Of a stretch of 64,000 bases of DNA, positions 9,273-18,744 are shown one piece after another. Location: the NCBI RefSeq assembly GCF_030386795.1, contig NZ_JANUQM010000003.1, positions 806,001 through 870,000 of the forward strand, in the 5' to 3' direction. This DNA is from Streptomyces sp. S.PNR 29 (lineage in GTDB: Bacteria > Actinomycetota > Actinomycetes > Streptomycetales > Streptomycetaceae). A model generated the notes under the pieces. That model did not search any database. It had not been told where the DNA came from and was given only the letters and a program-made list of their open reading frames with translations. The translations under genes and the position numbers were made by a program. Numbering within the stretch: position 1 is the first letter of the stretch; every line of letters starts with the position of its first letter.

Positions 9273-10223
9273 TCAGCTCCTCCTCCAGCCGGCGCCCCAC
9301 TGCGGCCCGGCCTGTGTCCCGGCGTGTGCGTGGTACTCCACCGACTCCGCGGTCAGCCGCATGAACGCCTCCTCCAGCGAGGCCTGCTGGGGGCTCAGCT
9401 CGTGCAGCGTGATCCGGTGCTGCGCGGCGAGCTCACCGATGTGCTCGGGTTTGCCGCCGTCGACCTCCAGCGTGCCGTCCCCGCCCGCCCGGGCCGTGAT
9501 CCCGGCCCCGTGCAGCACGTCGAGCAGCTGCTCGCGCTGGGGCGTGCGCACCCGGATGTAACTGCGTGAGTTGCGCTCGATGAAGTCGGCCATGGAGGTG
9601 TCGGCGAGCAGCCGGCCCTGACCGATGACGACGAGATGGTCGGCCGTCAGCGCCATCTCGCTCATGAGGTGGCTGGACACGAAGACCGTCCGCCCCTGGG
9701 CGGCCAGGGACTTCATCAGGGTGCGGATCCAGTGGATGCCCTCGGGGTCGAGGCCGTTGACCGGCTCGTCGAACATCAGGATCCGCGGGTCGCCGAGCAG
9801 CGCGGCGGCGATGCCGAGCCGCTGCGCCATGCCGAGCGAGAACCCCTTGGCCTTCTTGCGCCCGACGGCCGTGAGGCCGACGACGTCCAGCACCTCGTGC
9901 ACCCGCTTCTTCGGGATGCCGTTGCTCTGCGCGAGGCACAGCAGATGGTGGTACGCGCTCCGGCCGCCGTGCACGCCCTTGGCCTCCAGCAGGGCGCCGA
10001 TGTACTTCAGCGGGTCCCGCAGCCGGTCGTAGTGCCGCCCGTCGATGCGGACGTCGCCGGCGGTGGGCCGGTCGAGCCCGAGGATCATGCGCATGGTGGT
10101 CGACTTACCGGCGCCGTTGGGACCGAGGAAGCCGGTGACCATGCCCGGTCTGACGGCGAAGGTGAGATTGTTGACCGCCACCTTCTCGCCGTACCGCTTG
10201 GTCAGTCCCTCCAGCTCGATCAT
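9273..10223 (-). CDS. ABC transporter ATP-binding protein (pair 2)
   Basis: The 316-residue ATPase has Walker A GPNGAGKST, the signature SLGMAQRLGIAAALLGDP and Walker B I-L-M-F-D-E-P-V-N-G-L-D-P-E-G. It is very close to the ATPase at 7138-8358 over its first 300 residues, so the two ATPase-permease pairs look like a tandem duplication. It is the first gene of its pair on the minus strand. Substrate unknown. Confidence 0.94.
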   Translation of the reverse strand: MIELEGLTKRYGEKVAVNNLTFAVRPGMVTGFLGPNGAGKSTTMRMILGLDRPTAGDVRIDGRHYDRLRDPLKYIGALLEAKGVHGGRSAYHHLLCLAQSNGIPKKRVHEVLDVVGLTAVGRKKAKGFSLGMAQRLGIAAALLGDPRILMFDEPVNGLDPEGIHWIRTLMKSLAAQGRTVFVSSHLMSEMALTADHLVVIGQGRLLADTSMADFIERNSRSYIRVRTPQREQLLDVLHGAGITARAGGDGTLEVDGGKPEHIGELAAQHRITLHELSPQQASLEEAFMRLTAESVEYHAHAGTQAGPQWGAGWRRS

Positions 10224-10275
10224 GCAGCCACGCTAGGACGGCCGGTGGGGGAGTGCCACTCGTGGGCTCACGACA

Positions 10276-10308
10276 GAGGCCCGCGTCCCCGAAGGGACCA
10301 CGGGCCTC
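10276..10308 (-). terminator. Terminator downstream of filP
   Basis: GAGGCCCG and TCCC pair with GGGA and CGGGCCTC around a CGAA tetraloop, with a small internal bulge. It lies 18 bases past the filP stop codon, so it should end filP transcription before the ABC genes. Confidence 0.75.
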
Positions 10309-10325
10309 AGCCGTGGATCAGCCGG

Positions 10326-11261
10326 TTACCGGGACTGCTGCGCGGGCACCCCGCGGGAGATCGGCTCGTCCTCGCTCGGCGTACCGGCGGCGGCCACCGC
10401 GGCACCGGTGAGCGTGGCCAGCATCTCGCGCACGTTGGTGAGCTGCGCGTTGATCGAGTCGCGGCGGTTGGTCAGCGCGGCGAGCTCACGCTCGGATTCC
10501 GAGCGGATGCGGTCGGCCTTGGCGTTGGCGTCGGCCACGATGTCCTCGGCCTGGCGCTGCGCCGTCTCGACGGTCTGGCGGGCGCGGCGCTCGGCGTCGG
10601 TGCGCAGCTTCTCCGCCTCCAGGCGCAGCTGCTCCGCACGGTGCTCGATCTCGGCGAGCCGCTTCTCGGCCTTGGCCTGACGGGAGGCGAGGTCGCGCTC
10701 GGACTGCTCGCGGCGCTTGGCGAGGTTCGTCTCGAAGTCGGCGGCGGCCTGCGCGGCCTTGGCGCGGGTCTCCTCGAAGAGGGCGTCCGCCTCCTCGCGC
10801 TTGGACTGCGCGTCCTTCTGCGCCTCGGCCCGCAGCTGGGCGGCGTCACTCTTGGCCTTCTCGACGATCCGTACGCCCTCGTCCTCGGCCTTGGCCTTGC
10901 GCTCGGCGGCGTACGACTCGGCGTCGTTGCGCACCTGCTGGGCCGCGGACTCGGCGAGCTCCCGGTGCTGCTCGGCCGCGCGCCGGGCCTCCTCGCGCAG
11001 GTCCTTCGCCTCTTCCTCGGCGAGTCGGAGGATCTTCTCGACCCGTGCGCCGAGACCCGCGTACGACGGCTCGGAGTCGGTGATCTGAGCCTGGGCGTTC
11101 TGCGTCTCGAGGTGGAGCTCCTCGATGCGCTTCTCCAGAGCGGTGATGCGGGCGAGAGCACTGTCACGGTCGGAGACGAGCTTGGAGATACGTTCGTCCA
11201 CCTGAGCGCGGTCGTATCCACGCCGCACAAGCTCGAAGCCGTAGGGGGAAGTGTCGCTCAT
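10326..11261 (-). CDS. filP: FilP, filament-forming coiled-coil cytoskeletal protein
   Basis: This 311-residue protein consists of an N-terminal M-S-D-T-S-P-Y-G-F-E-L-V-R-R-G-Y-D-R-A-Q-V-D segment (DivIVA-like start), one short break, and a long Ala/Glu/Arg/Lys-rich coiled coil over about residues 60-280. This architecture and length match FilP of S. coelicolor, which self-assembles into filaments behind the growing hyphal tip, interacts with DivIVA and adds stiffness to the hypha. It sits just downstream of scy on the same strand, as in other streptomycetes. ATG 11261 was chosen over an upstream open stretch of 18 codons that lacks the conserved start. Confidence 0.94.
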   Translation of the reverse strand: MSDTSPYGFELVRRGYDRAQVDERISKLVSDRDSALARITALEKRIEELHLETQNAQAQITDSEPSYAGLGARVEKILRLAEEEAKDLREEARRAAEQHRELAESAAQQVRNDAESYAAERKAKAEDEGVRIVEKAKSDAAQLRAEAQKDAQSKREEADALFEETRAKAAQAAADFETNLAKRREQSERDLASRQAKAEKRLAEIEHRAEQLRLEAEKLRTDAERRARQTVETAQRQAEDIVADANAKADRIRSESERELAALTNRRDSINAQLTNVREMLATLTGAAVAAAGTPSEDEPISRGVPAQQSR

Positions 11262-11444
11262 GGGGTTCCTGTCGAATGAGACCGGTGAGGTGATAGGTGG
11301 AATCCTAGGGGCCAAAGCGGCGTGTCATCGAGCGTATGCGTGTTTGATCTGGAGAATGACACCCCTTTTGGGTGGCTAACCGCCGGACGACTTGCCAAAT
11401 AGTTGGTCAAAGGTCCCAGCAGACACCAGAATCGGCCCTCCTCG

Positions 11445-14400
11445 CTAGCTCTCCGACGACTTGCCACCCGAACGAGTTGCTCCCGCCGCGGCACCCGCCT
11501 TGACCCCGCTGTCCTTGCCTGCCGACGGGGCCTCGAAAGACTCCAACGCCTCCAGGACGTCCTGGACACGGGAGATCTCCGCATTGATGTCCTCGCGGCG
11601 CCGCACCAGGATCTCCAGCTCGCGCTTGCCCTCCTCCACCGTGCGCCGCGCCTCGCGGATCGCCTCGGCCTTGAGCTCCTCGGCCTCCTTGATGAGCGCG
11701 GACTTCTTCTGCTCCGCCTCCTTCAGCAGGCCCTCGGCCTTCTTCACGGCCGCGATGCGCACCTTGCCGGCCTCGGAGTTGGCCTCCGACACGATCTCCT
11801 TGGCCTTCGCCTCGGCCTTGGCCAGCTGCTCCTCGGCGGCCTTGATGAGCGCGTCGCAGCGGTCGCCGGCCGACTTCATCGTCTCGGCTGCCTCGCGGCG
11901 GGCCCGCTCGTGCAGCTCCTCGATCTCCGTGGTGATCCGGTCGCGCAGCTCCTCGGCGCGCTCCCGGATCTGGGTGGCGTCCCGGCGGGCGCCGACGAGC
12001 AGCTCGTCCGCGTCCGTACGGGCCTTCTCCACCAGCGAGTTGCCCTCGACTGTCGCCTCGGAGACGATCCGGTCGGCCTCCGTGCGGGCCGCGCCGACCA
12101 TCGTGTCGGCCTGCGCCTCCGCCTCCGCGGTCGTCTTCAGGGCCTGCTTCTGCGCCTCCGTGAGCAGCTTGTCGGCCTCGGCCGTGGTCTCCGTGATGAG
12201 CTTGTCGACCTGCTCGGCGGCCTCGGAGCGCCGCTTGTTGGCGTCCTTGCGGGCCTCGTCGAGGGTGCGCTCGGCCTCCTCGCGCGCCGAGCTCACCAGA
12301 CGCTCCGCCTCCGCCTCCGCGTCGGCCTTGACCCGCTCGGCCTCGCTGCGCACCCGCTCGGCGTGCTGCTGCGCCGACCCGACCGTCTCGGCGGCCTCGG
12401 CGCGCAGCCGCTCCGCCTCCCCGCCGGCGTCCGCGAGCAGCTTGTCGGCCTTGGCGACCGCCTCGGCCCGCACCCGCTCGGCCTCGTGGAGAGCCTCCGT
12501 CTGGACGCGCTCGGCCTCCGCGACCGTCTCCGACCGCAGGCGGTCGGTCTCCGCGATCGTCTCGGAGGTGAGCCGCTCGGCCTCGTTGCGCGCCTCGGTG
12601 ATGAGCGTGTCCGCCTGCGTCGCCGCGTCCGACCGGATGCGGTTGGCGTCCTCACGGGCGTCCGCGCGGGTGCGGGCCGCGGCCTGGTCGGCCTCGGCGA
12701 GCGCGTCCGACGCCTCCGTACGCACCCGCTGGGCGTGCTCGGCGACGTCCGCACGGATCCGCTCGGCCTCCGCGAGCGCCTCGGACACCGTGCGCTCCGC
12801 GAGCGCCTTGGCGGCCTCCGACTCCTCCTGCGCCTCGCGCCTGAGGCGGGTGGCGTCCTCGCCGGCCCGCTCCCGCTCGGCGTAGGCGTCGGAACGGACC
12901 CGGTCCGCCTCGTCCTGGGCCTCCCGCCGGGTGCGGTCCGCCGCGTGCTCGGCGGCCGAGCGCAGCCCGGCGATCTCCTCCTGCGCCTGCTCGTGCAGCC
13001 CGGCGACGGAGTCGCGCACCTGCTGGGCGTGCTGCTCGGCCGCGGACACCATCTCGGTGGCGCGCCGGTCGGCCTCCTCGATCAGACGGACGGCCTCGGC
13101 CTCGGCCTCCTCCACGCGCTTGCGCGCCGAGGCCAGCAGCTCCTCGCTCTGCTCACGGGCCCGCTCACGCTCCTGGTCGGCCTCCTGCCGGGCCGCGCCG
13201 AGGAGTTCCTCGGCCTCGCGGCGGCGCCGGTTGGCCTCCTCCTGGGCGGCGGCCAGCGTCTCGGACGCCTCGGTGGCGAGCCGCTCGGCGGCGGCCTGCG
13301 CCTCCGCGCGCACCCGGTCGGCGGTGTCCTGCGCCTCCGACTTCAGCCGCTCCGCCTCGGCAGCGGCCTCCGACCGCAGCCGTACGGCGACGGCCTCGCC
13401 CTCCGCGCGGGAGGCGGAGGCGTCCGAAGCGGCCTCGGTGCGCAGCCGCTCGGCCTCCGCCTCGGCCTGCTGCTGCAGGGTGCGGATCCGCTCGGCGGCC
13501 TCGGTGCGCAGCCGCTCGTTCTCCTCGGCGGCCTCGCGCCGGATGCGGGCGGCCTCCTCCCTCGCGTCGGCCAGCGCCTGCTCGGCGGCGGCGAGGCGCT
13601 CCTCGGCCTCCGTGTGCAGCCGCGTCAGCTCCTCGGCGGCCTCCGCCTCCCGGGCCGCGACGATCCGCTCGGACTCCTCGCGCAGCTCGCGCGCGGCCCG
13701 CTCGGCGTCCGCCTGCAGCGCCTCGACCTGCTCGGCGACCTCGGCGCGGTGCCGCTCGGCCTCCTTGCGGGTGCGCTCCAGGGTCTCCTCGGCCTGCCGG
13801 CGCAGCGTCGTCGCCCGCTCGATGGCCTCGGTGCGGACCTTCTCGCTGTCGGTCTGGGCGGTCGTACGCAGCTCGTCCGCGTCCGCCTTCGCCTTGGCGA
13901 GCAACTCCTCGGCGGTGCGGGCGGCCTCCTCGATCTGCGCGACGGCCTCCTTGCGGGCCTCGGCGCGGATCTTCTCGCCCTCGGCGACCGCGTCGGCGCG
14001 CAGCTGCTCGGCCTCGCCACGCAGGCGGCGGGCCTCCTCCTGCAGCTCGACCGTCTTGGCGCGGTACTCCTTGGTGTCGTCCTTCGCCGCGCCCTTGAGC
14101 TGCTCGGCGATGTCGTGCGCCTCGGCCCGCAGCCGGTCCGCCTCGGCCTCGGCCTCCCGGCGGATCCGCTCGGCCTCCTCGGCGGCGGCCTTGGTGGTCT
14201 TCTTGGCGTCCTCCGACGCCTTGGTGAGCACGTCCTCGGCGGTCTTGGCCGCCTTGGACAGCTGGGTGGCGGACTCCTCGGCGGTGATCGTGCGGGCCTT
14301 CTCGGCGGCCTCGGCGACGATCTTCTCGGCCTCGGCGCGGGCGTCCGCGACCAGCTGCTCGGCCTCGGACCTGGTGTTCTCGGCCTCCTTGGTGGCCTCC

Positions 14401-15359
14401 TCGACCAGCCGGGCGACCTGCTCCTTCGCCGTGCGCGTACGCGTCTCGTTGGCGGCCTCGGCGCTGGAGAGCGCCTTGGCGGCGGCCTCCTTGGCCTCGG
14501 TGACCAGCTTCTCCGCCTCGGCGCGGGCCTCGCGCAGCGCCGTCTCGGCCTCCGCCATGCGCTGCTCGGCGGCCTTGCTCAGCTCCTGCGCCTGGCGGCG
14601 GGCGGACTCCGACTCCGTCGCCGTGGACGTACGCAGCTGCTCGGCGTGGTCGGTGGCCTCCTGCGCCTGCGTGGAGGCGGCGTTCAGCAGCCGCTCGGCG
14701 TCCGTGCGGGCCCGGCGCAGAATCTGCTCGGCCTCGGCGCGGGCTTCCTCGGCCGCGCTCTGCAGCCGCTGCCGGGCCTCGGTGGCCAGCCGCTCGGCCT
14801 CGGCGCGGGCGGCCGCCATGGCCTGTTCGGCCTCGGCACGCGACTCCTCCAGCAGCCGGCGGGCCTGCTGCTCGGTGCGGGCGCGCAGCTGCTCCGCCCA
14901 GGCCACGTTCTCGTTGACGTGCGACTCGACGGTCTGCCGGCGCTCGGCCAGCTCCTGGTCGAGCTGCTGGCGCCGGGTCACCGCCTCCTGGTGCAGCTCG
15001 GCCTGGAGCCGGGCGGCCTGCTCGGCGTGCTCCTGGAGGATCCGCTGGGTCTGTGCCCGGGCCTGGCTCAGCTCGCGCTCGGCGTCCGCGCGGATCTGGT
15101 CGGCCTGCATCTGCGCGTTGCGCAGCAACTGCTCGGCCTGCCAGCCGATGTCGCCCCCGTCGAAGGAGGGCCGGGACATGATGGTGCGCCGCGCCTCGTG
15201 CAGCTTGGCGCGCAGCACCTCGACCTGGTAGCCGAGGTCCTCGGCGTGCTGGATCGCCTTTTCCCGCTCGGTCTTCAGCCGCTTCATCTCGGCCTCGAAC
15301 CGAGAGAGGTGGTCGACGTCAGCCGCCGGCTCTCGCTCCTGGCTCTCGTAGCCCCGCAC
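11445..15359 (-). CDS. scy: Scy, giant coiled-coil polarity scaffold
   Basis: The protein of about 1304 residues is almost wholly Ala/Glu/Arg coiled coil. An N-terminal segment with L-S-R-F-E-A-E-M-K-R-L-K-T-E-R-E-K is followed by a linker near residues 60-80. Long repetitive stretches of E-A-E-R-L-R-x-E-A type run to residue 1270, and a short Ala/Gly/Ser tail follows. In S. coelicolor Scy organises the tip-growth complex with DivIVA and FilP and controls branching; its rod is built from unusual 51-residue repeats, and similar periodicity is visible here. GTG 15359 (V-R-G-Y-E-S-Q-E) follows GGATGGGA; a TTG at 15389 would add 10 residues. The DNA is repetitive because the protein is. Confidence 0.94.
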   Translation of the reverse strand: MRGYESQEREPAADVDHLSRFEAEMKRLKTEREKAIQHAEDLGYQVEVLRAKLHEARRTIMSRPSFDGGDIGWQAEQLLRNAQMQADQIRADAERELSQARAQTQRILQEHAEQAARLQAELHQEAVTRRQQLDQELAERRQTVESHVNENVAWAEQLRARTEQQARRLLEESRAEAEQAMAAARAEAERLATEARQRLQSAAEEARAEAEQILRRARTDAERLLNAASTQAQEATDHAEQLRTSTATESESARRQAQELSKAAEQRMAEAETALREARAEAEKLVTEAKEAAAKALSSAEAANETRTRTAKEQVARLVEEATKEAENTRSEAEQLVADARAEAEKIVAEAAEKARTITAEESATQLSKAAKTAEDVLTKASEDAKKTTKAAAEEAERIRREAEAEADRLRAEAHDIAEQLKGAAKDDTKEYRAKTVELQEEARRLRGEAEQLRADAVAEGEKIRAEARKEAVAQIEEAARTAEELLAKAKADADELRTTAQTDSEKVRTEAIERATTLRRQAEETLERTRKEAERHRAEVAEQVEALQADAERAARELREESERIVAAREAEAAEELTRLHTEAEERLAAAEQALADAREEAARIRREAAEENERLRTEAAERIRTLQQQAEAEAERLRTEAASDASASRAEGEAVAVRLRSEAAAEAERLKSEAQDTADRVRAEAQAAAERLATEASETLAAAQEEANRRRREAEELLGAARQEADQERERAREQSEELLASARKRVEEAEAEAVRLIEEADRRATEMVSAAEQHAQQVRDSVAGLHEQAQEEIAGLRSAAEHAADRTRREAQDEADRVRSDAYAERERAGEDATRLRREAQEESEAAKALAERTVSEALAEAERIRADVAEHAQRVRTEASDALAEADQAAARTRADAREDANRIRSDAATQADTLITEARNEAERLTSETIAETDRLRSETVAEAERVQTEALHEAERVRAEAVAKADKLLADAGGEAERLRAEAAETVGSAQQHAERVRSEAERVKADAEAEAERLVSSAREEAERTLDEARKDANKRRSEAAEQVDKLITETTAEADKLLTEAQKQALKTTAEAEAQADTMVGAARTEADRIVSEATVEGNSLVEKARTDADELLVGARRDATQIRERAEELRDRITTEIEELHERARREAAETMKSAGDRCDALIKAAEEQLAKAEAKAKEIVSEANSEAGKVRIAAVKKAEGLLKEAEQKKSALIKEAEELKAEAIREARRTVEEGKRELEILVRRREDINAEISRVQDVLEALESFEAPSAGKDSGVKAGAAAGATRSGGKSSES

Positions 15360-15593
15360 TGCGCGGTCCCATCCGTCCCCTGGTCGCAAGTCTCTCCAAA
15401 CGAGCTCCGTCCATCCGCCGGACGGTGCCCCCGGGGAATGGTGTCAGATCAACGGCGGAGCATGGGCTGCTGCCCCGGCGCTCGTCCCCCGAAACCCGGA
15501 CCCCGGTAGGTCCTGCCGCCAAGACGCCAGGACCCGGTCACCCTGGATTGAGCGGCGACCGCACCCAACCCTACCGGCCCTTATGTACGGCGG

Positions 15594-16034
15594 TCAGTGC
15601 TCAGGTGACTCAACGGGCGCCGAAGTGACGAGTTCGGTCAGTACGCCGTGGCAGTCCTTGGGGTGCAGGAAGGTGATCCGTGACCCCATGGAGCCGCGTC
15701 GGGGCTCTTCGTACAGAACGCGTACGCCCTTGTCCCTGATCCGGTCCGCGTCGCCGTCCACGTCCGCCGTGCCGAAGGCGATGTGGTGCACGCCCTCCCC
15801 GTTCTTCGCCAGCCACTTGGCGACCGTGGAGTCCTCGCGGGTCGGTTCCAGCAGTTGCAGGTACGAGGATCCGCCGTCGGACGTATCGTTGATCTTGAGC
15901 ATGGCCTCGCGCACGCCCTGCTCCTCGTTGACCTCGGTGTGAAACACCTCGAAGCCGTACGTGGCCCGGTAGAACTCGACGGTCGCGTCGAGGTCGTGGC
16001 AGGCGATCCCGATGTGGTCGATTCGCGTCAGCAT
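15594..16034 (-). CDS. mce: Methylmalonyl-CoA epimerase
   Basis: The 146-residue protein of the glyoxalase/VOC fold interconverts (2R)- and (2S)-methylmalonyl-CoA, linking propionyl-CoA carboxylation to the B12-dependent mutase and to polyketide extender supply. Family marks are the start M-L-T-R-I-D-H-I-G-I-A-C-H-D-L (metal His), the Y-L-Q-L-L-E-P glutamate strand, G-V-H-H-I-A-F and the F-L-H-P-K-D-C-H-G-V-L-T-E-L C-terminus. It is divergent from the thiolase gene, with 148 bases between starts. Confidence 0.95.
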   Translation of the reverse strand: MLTRIDHIGIACHDLDATVEFYRATYGFEVFHTEVNEEQGVREAMLKINDTSDGGSSYLQLLEPTREDSTVAKWLAKNGEGVHHIAFGTADVDGDADRIRDKGVRVLYEEPRRGSMGSRITFLHPKDCHGVLTELVTSAPVESPEH

Positions 16035-16182
16035 GGAAACAGTGCAGCGCTCATCGGGTGGTTACGCAACGTGCGAGCGATCACACCGACAGCCAGGTGA
16101 CGGGGTGGACTACCGGTAAGTACATTCGAAGTAAACCCTCGTTCACTCCTCGGCTGAACAGGCCGGAAGGGGATCGCAGCTC

Positions 16183-17388
16183 ATGTCTTCTGCAACGAAC
16201 GGCACGACGTCCGTCATCGTCGCGGGTGCCCGCACCCCGATGGGGCGGTTGCTCGGTTCGCTGAAGTCCTTCTCCGGAGCCGACCTCGGCGGCTTCGCGA
16301 TCAAGGCCGCCCTCGACCGTGCGGGGATCGGTGGCGACCAGGTGCAGTACGTGATCATGGGTCAGGTGCTCCAGGCCGGTGCAGGGCAGATCCCGGCACG
16401 CCAGGCCGCGGTCAAGGCCGGCATCCCCATGAGCGTGCCGGCGCTCACGATCAACAAGGTGTGTCTGTCGGGTCTCGACGCGATCGCGCTGGCCGACCAG
16501 TTGATCCGCGCGGGTGAGTTCGACGTGATCGTCGCCGGCGGCCAGGAGTCCATGACCAACGCCCCTCACCTGCTGCCGAAGTCCCGCGAGGGCTTCAAGT
16601 ACGGCGCGGTCCAGATGCTCGACGCCATGGCGCACGACGGCCTGACCGACTCCTTCGAGGGCGTCGCCATGGGCGAGTCGACGGAGAAGCACAACACGCG
16701 CCTCGGCATCGGCCGTGCGGAGCAGGACGAGATCGCGGCCCTGTCCCACCAGCGGGCGGCGGCGGCCCAGAAGAACGGCATTTTCGAGGCGGAGATCACC
16801 CCCGTGGAGATCCCGCAGCGCAAGGGCGACCCGGTCCTGTTCAGCAAGGACGAGGGCGTCCGCGGCGACACCACGGTGGAGTCGCTGGGCAAGCTGCGCC
16901 CCGCCTTCGCCAAGGACGGCACGATCACCGCGGGCTCCGCCTCCCAGATCTCGGACGGTGCGGCGGCCGTGGTCGTGATGAGCAAGGCCAAGGCGCAGGA
17001 GCTCGGCCTGGAGTGGATCGCGGAGATCGGCGCCCACGGCAACGTGGCGGGCCCGGACAACTCCCTGCAGTCCCAGCCCTCCAACGCGATTCTGCACGCG
17101 CTGAAGAAGGAGGGTCTGGAGGTCTCCGACCTCGATCTGATCGAGATCAACGAGGCGTTCGCGGCCGTCGCCGTGCAGTCAATGAAGGATCTCGGGGTAT
17201 CCACCGAAAAGGTGAACGTCAATGGCGGTGCCATCGCCCTGGGTCACCCGATCGGGATGTCCGGTGCCCGTCTCGTGCTGCACCTGGCGCTGGAGCTGAA
17301 GCGGCGCGGCGGCGGAGTCGGCGCGGCGGCGCTGTGCGGTGGCGGCGGTCAGGGTGACGCGCTGATCGTGCGGGTACCCAAGGCGTAG
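16183..17388 (+). CDS. Acetyl-CoA C-acetyltransferase (thiolase)
   Basis: The 401-residue thiolase condenses two acetyl-CoA to acetoacetyl-CoA or acts in reverse. The catalytic set is complete: nucleophile Cys94 in K-V-C-L-S-G, His355 in G-H-P-I-G and Cys385 in A-L-C-G-G-G, plus N-E-A-F-A. The ATG is preceded by GGAAGGGG. The gene is followed after 45 bases by meaB on the same strand, so the two probably form an operon for short-chain acyl-CoA metabolism, matching mce on the other side. Confidence 0.94.
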   Translation: MSSATNGTTSVIVAGARTPMGRLLGSLKSFSGADLGGFAIKAALDRAGIGGDQVQYVIMGQVLQAGAGQIPARQAAVKAGIPMSVPALTINKVCLSGLDAIALADQLIRAGEFDVIVAGGQESMTNAPHLLPKSREGFKYGAVQMLDAMAHDGLTDSFEGVAMGESTEKHNTRLGIGRAEQDEIAALSHQRAAAAQKNGIFEAEITPVEIPQRKGDPVLFSKDEGVRGDTTVESLGKLRPAFAKDGTITAGSASQISDGAAAVVVMSKAKAQELGLEWIAEIGAHGNVAGPDNSLQSQPSNAILHALKKEGLEVSDLDLIEINEAFAAVAVQSMKDLGVSTEKVNVNGGAIALGHPIGMSGARLVLHLALELKRRGGGVGAAALCGGGGQGDALIVRVPKA

Positions 17389-17433
17389 CTTTCCGGGCTC
17401 TTCTGCCGGTCTCTTCTCGTGAACGGAGCTGTG

Positions 17434-18393
17434 ATGCAGGACGTCTCCACACTGGTGGCCCAGGCCAGGGAGGGCCGGCCGCGGGCCGTGGCCCGGCTGA
17501 TCTCCCTGGTGGAGGGGGCGTCCCCACAGCTCAGGGAGGTCATGGCGGCCCTGGCGCCGCTGACGGGCGGGGCGTACGTCGTCGGCCTGACGGGCTCGCC
17601 CGGCGTCGGCAAGTCGACATCCACGTCGGCGCTGGTGACGGCGTACCGCAAGCAGGGCAAGCGGGTCGGCGTCCTGGCGGTGGACCCGTCCTCCCCGTTC
17701 TCCGGAGGGGCCCTGCTCGGCGACCGCGTGCGCATGTCGGAGCATGCCTCCGACCCCGGCGTCTACATCCGCTCGATGGCGACGCGAGGCCACCTGGGCG
17801 GCCTCGCGTGGGCCGCGCCCCAGGCGATCCGGGTCCTGGACGCGGCGGGCTGCGACGTGATCCTGGTGGAGACGGTCGGAGTGGGCCAGTCGGAGGTCGA
17901 GATCGCCTCCCAGGCGGATACGTCCGTGGTGTTGCTGGCGCCCGGAATGGGTGACGGCATCCAGGCGGCGAAGGCCGGAATCCTGGAGATCGGCGACGTG
18001 TACGTCGTCAACAAGGCCGACCGCGACGGCGCCGACGCGACGGCGCGCGAGCTGAACCACATGCTGGGCCTCGGCGAGTCCCGTGCCCCCGGCGACTGGC
18101 GCCCGCCCATCGTCAAGACGGTCGCCGCACGCGGCGAGGGCGTCGACGAGGTGGTGGAAGCCCTGGAGAAGCACCGCGCCTGGATGGAGGAACACGGCGT
18201 CCTCACCGAACGCCGCCTCTCCCGAGCCGCCCGCGAGGTCGAGACCATCGCCGTCACGGCCCTGCGAGAACGCATCGGAGACCTCCACGGCGACCGCCGC
18301 CTGGGCGCCCTGGCGGAACGCATCACGGCAGGCGAACTGGACCCGTACCGGGCGGCGGACGAACTGGTGGCGGGCCTCACGCAGGCAGGTTGA
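17434..18393 (+). CDS. meaB: MeaB, GTPase chaperone of B12-dependent acyl-CoA mutases
   Basis: This 319-residue G3E-family GTPase has P-loop GSPGVGKST, the switch segment V-D-P-S-S-P-F-S-G-G-A, E-T-V-G-V-G-Q-S-E and the base-specificity motif N-K-A-D. MeaB (ArgK in E. coli) gates adenosylcobalamin loading and protects methylmalonyl- or isobutyryl-CoA mutase from inactivation. GGAG at 17424-17427 favours ATG 17434; GTG codons at 17419 and 17431 are alternatives. Its probable clients are the mutase at 36477-38177 and any mutAB genes elsewhere. Confidence 0.94.
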   Translation: MQDVSTLVAQAREGRPRAVARLISLVEGASPQLREVMAALAPLTGGAYVVGLTGSPGVGKSTSTSALVTAYRKQGKRVGVLAVDPSSPFSGGALLGDRVRMSEHASDPGVYIRSMATRGHLGGLAWAAPQAIRVLDAAGCDVILVETVGVGQSEVEIASQADTSVVLLAPGMGDGIQAAKAGILEIGDVYVVNKADRDGADATARELNHMLGLGESRAPGDWRPPIVKTVAARGEGVDEVVEALEKHRAWMEEHGVLTERRLSRAAREVETIAVTALRERIGDLHGDRRLGALAERITAGELDPYRAADELVAGLTQAG

Positions 18394-18744
18394 CCGCCCA
18401 GCCCACGAACGCGGGGGCGGATCCCCTGCGTCCCTCCAGAGCGGGCGCGTGGTGCCTGCCGGGGGGCAGGGGCAGCCCTGTCCAGCGGTGCAGGGGACGC
18501 GGTCTCTTCCCCGTCCGGTGGTGCAGGGCGCGTGGTCTCCGCTGGGTTCCTGGGCGGGTTCCTTGAGGTGCAAGGGGCCTTTCCAGGGGTGCAGGGGACG
18601 GAGTCCCCGCCGGGGTCGAGGGGCGGAGCCCCTGGTGGGGTTGAAGGGGCGGAGCCCCTGGGGGTGGGACGGGTAGGGGCGGCGGGGGCGAGGAACCCCC
18701 GGCGCCGGCCCCCACGCCGGTCCGGATTCCGCCGTACCGGGGCG
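18394..18744. other. G-rich intergenic stretch, no gene seen
   Basis: These 351 bases follow meaB. They contain repeated G-rich words such as GTGCAGGGG and GGTGCAAGGGG, two identical 15-bp hairpins (listed separately), and then the tail of the PepSY gene on the other strand. Open frames here have poor composition and no ribosome site, so I call none. Confidence 0.6.
18619..18659. repeat. Two identical 15-bp palindromic hairpins
   Basis: AGGGGCGGAGCCCCT occurs at 18619-18633 and again at 18645-18659, with starts 26 bases apart. Each has perfect 6-bp arms and a GGA loop. They lie between the convergent meaB (+) and PepSY (-) genes. They may work as tandem terminators or belong to the GC-rich palindromic repeats dispersed in Streptomyces chromosomes. 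Confidence 0.8.

Noticed and set aside
11445..15359. DNA repeats inside scy as a CRISPR or transposon feature
   Set aside because: They are degenerate coding repeats of the coiled coil, in frame throughout.
11403..15509. Open frame of 1368 codons on the + strand across scy
   Set aside because: It is the antisense shadow of the Ala/Glu/Arg-repeat gene scy. High G+C keeps it open, and its Leu/Gly/Arg-rich translation resembles no family.
18600..18690. Insertion-sequence ends
   Set aside because: The two hairpins are in the same orientation, with no transposase gene or target duplication.
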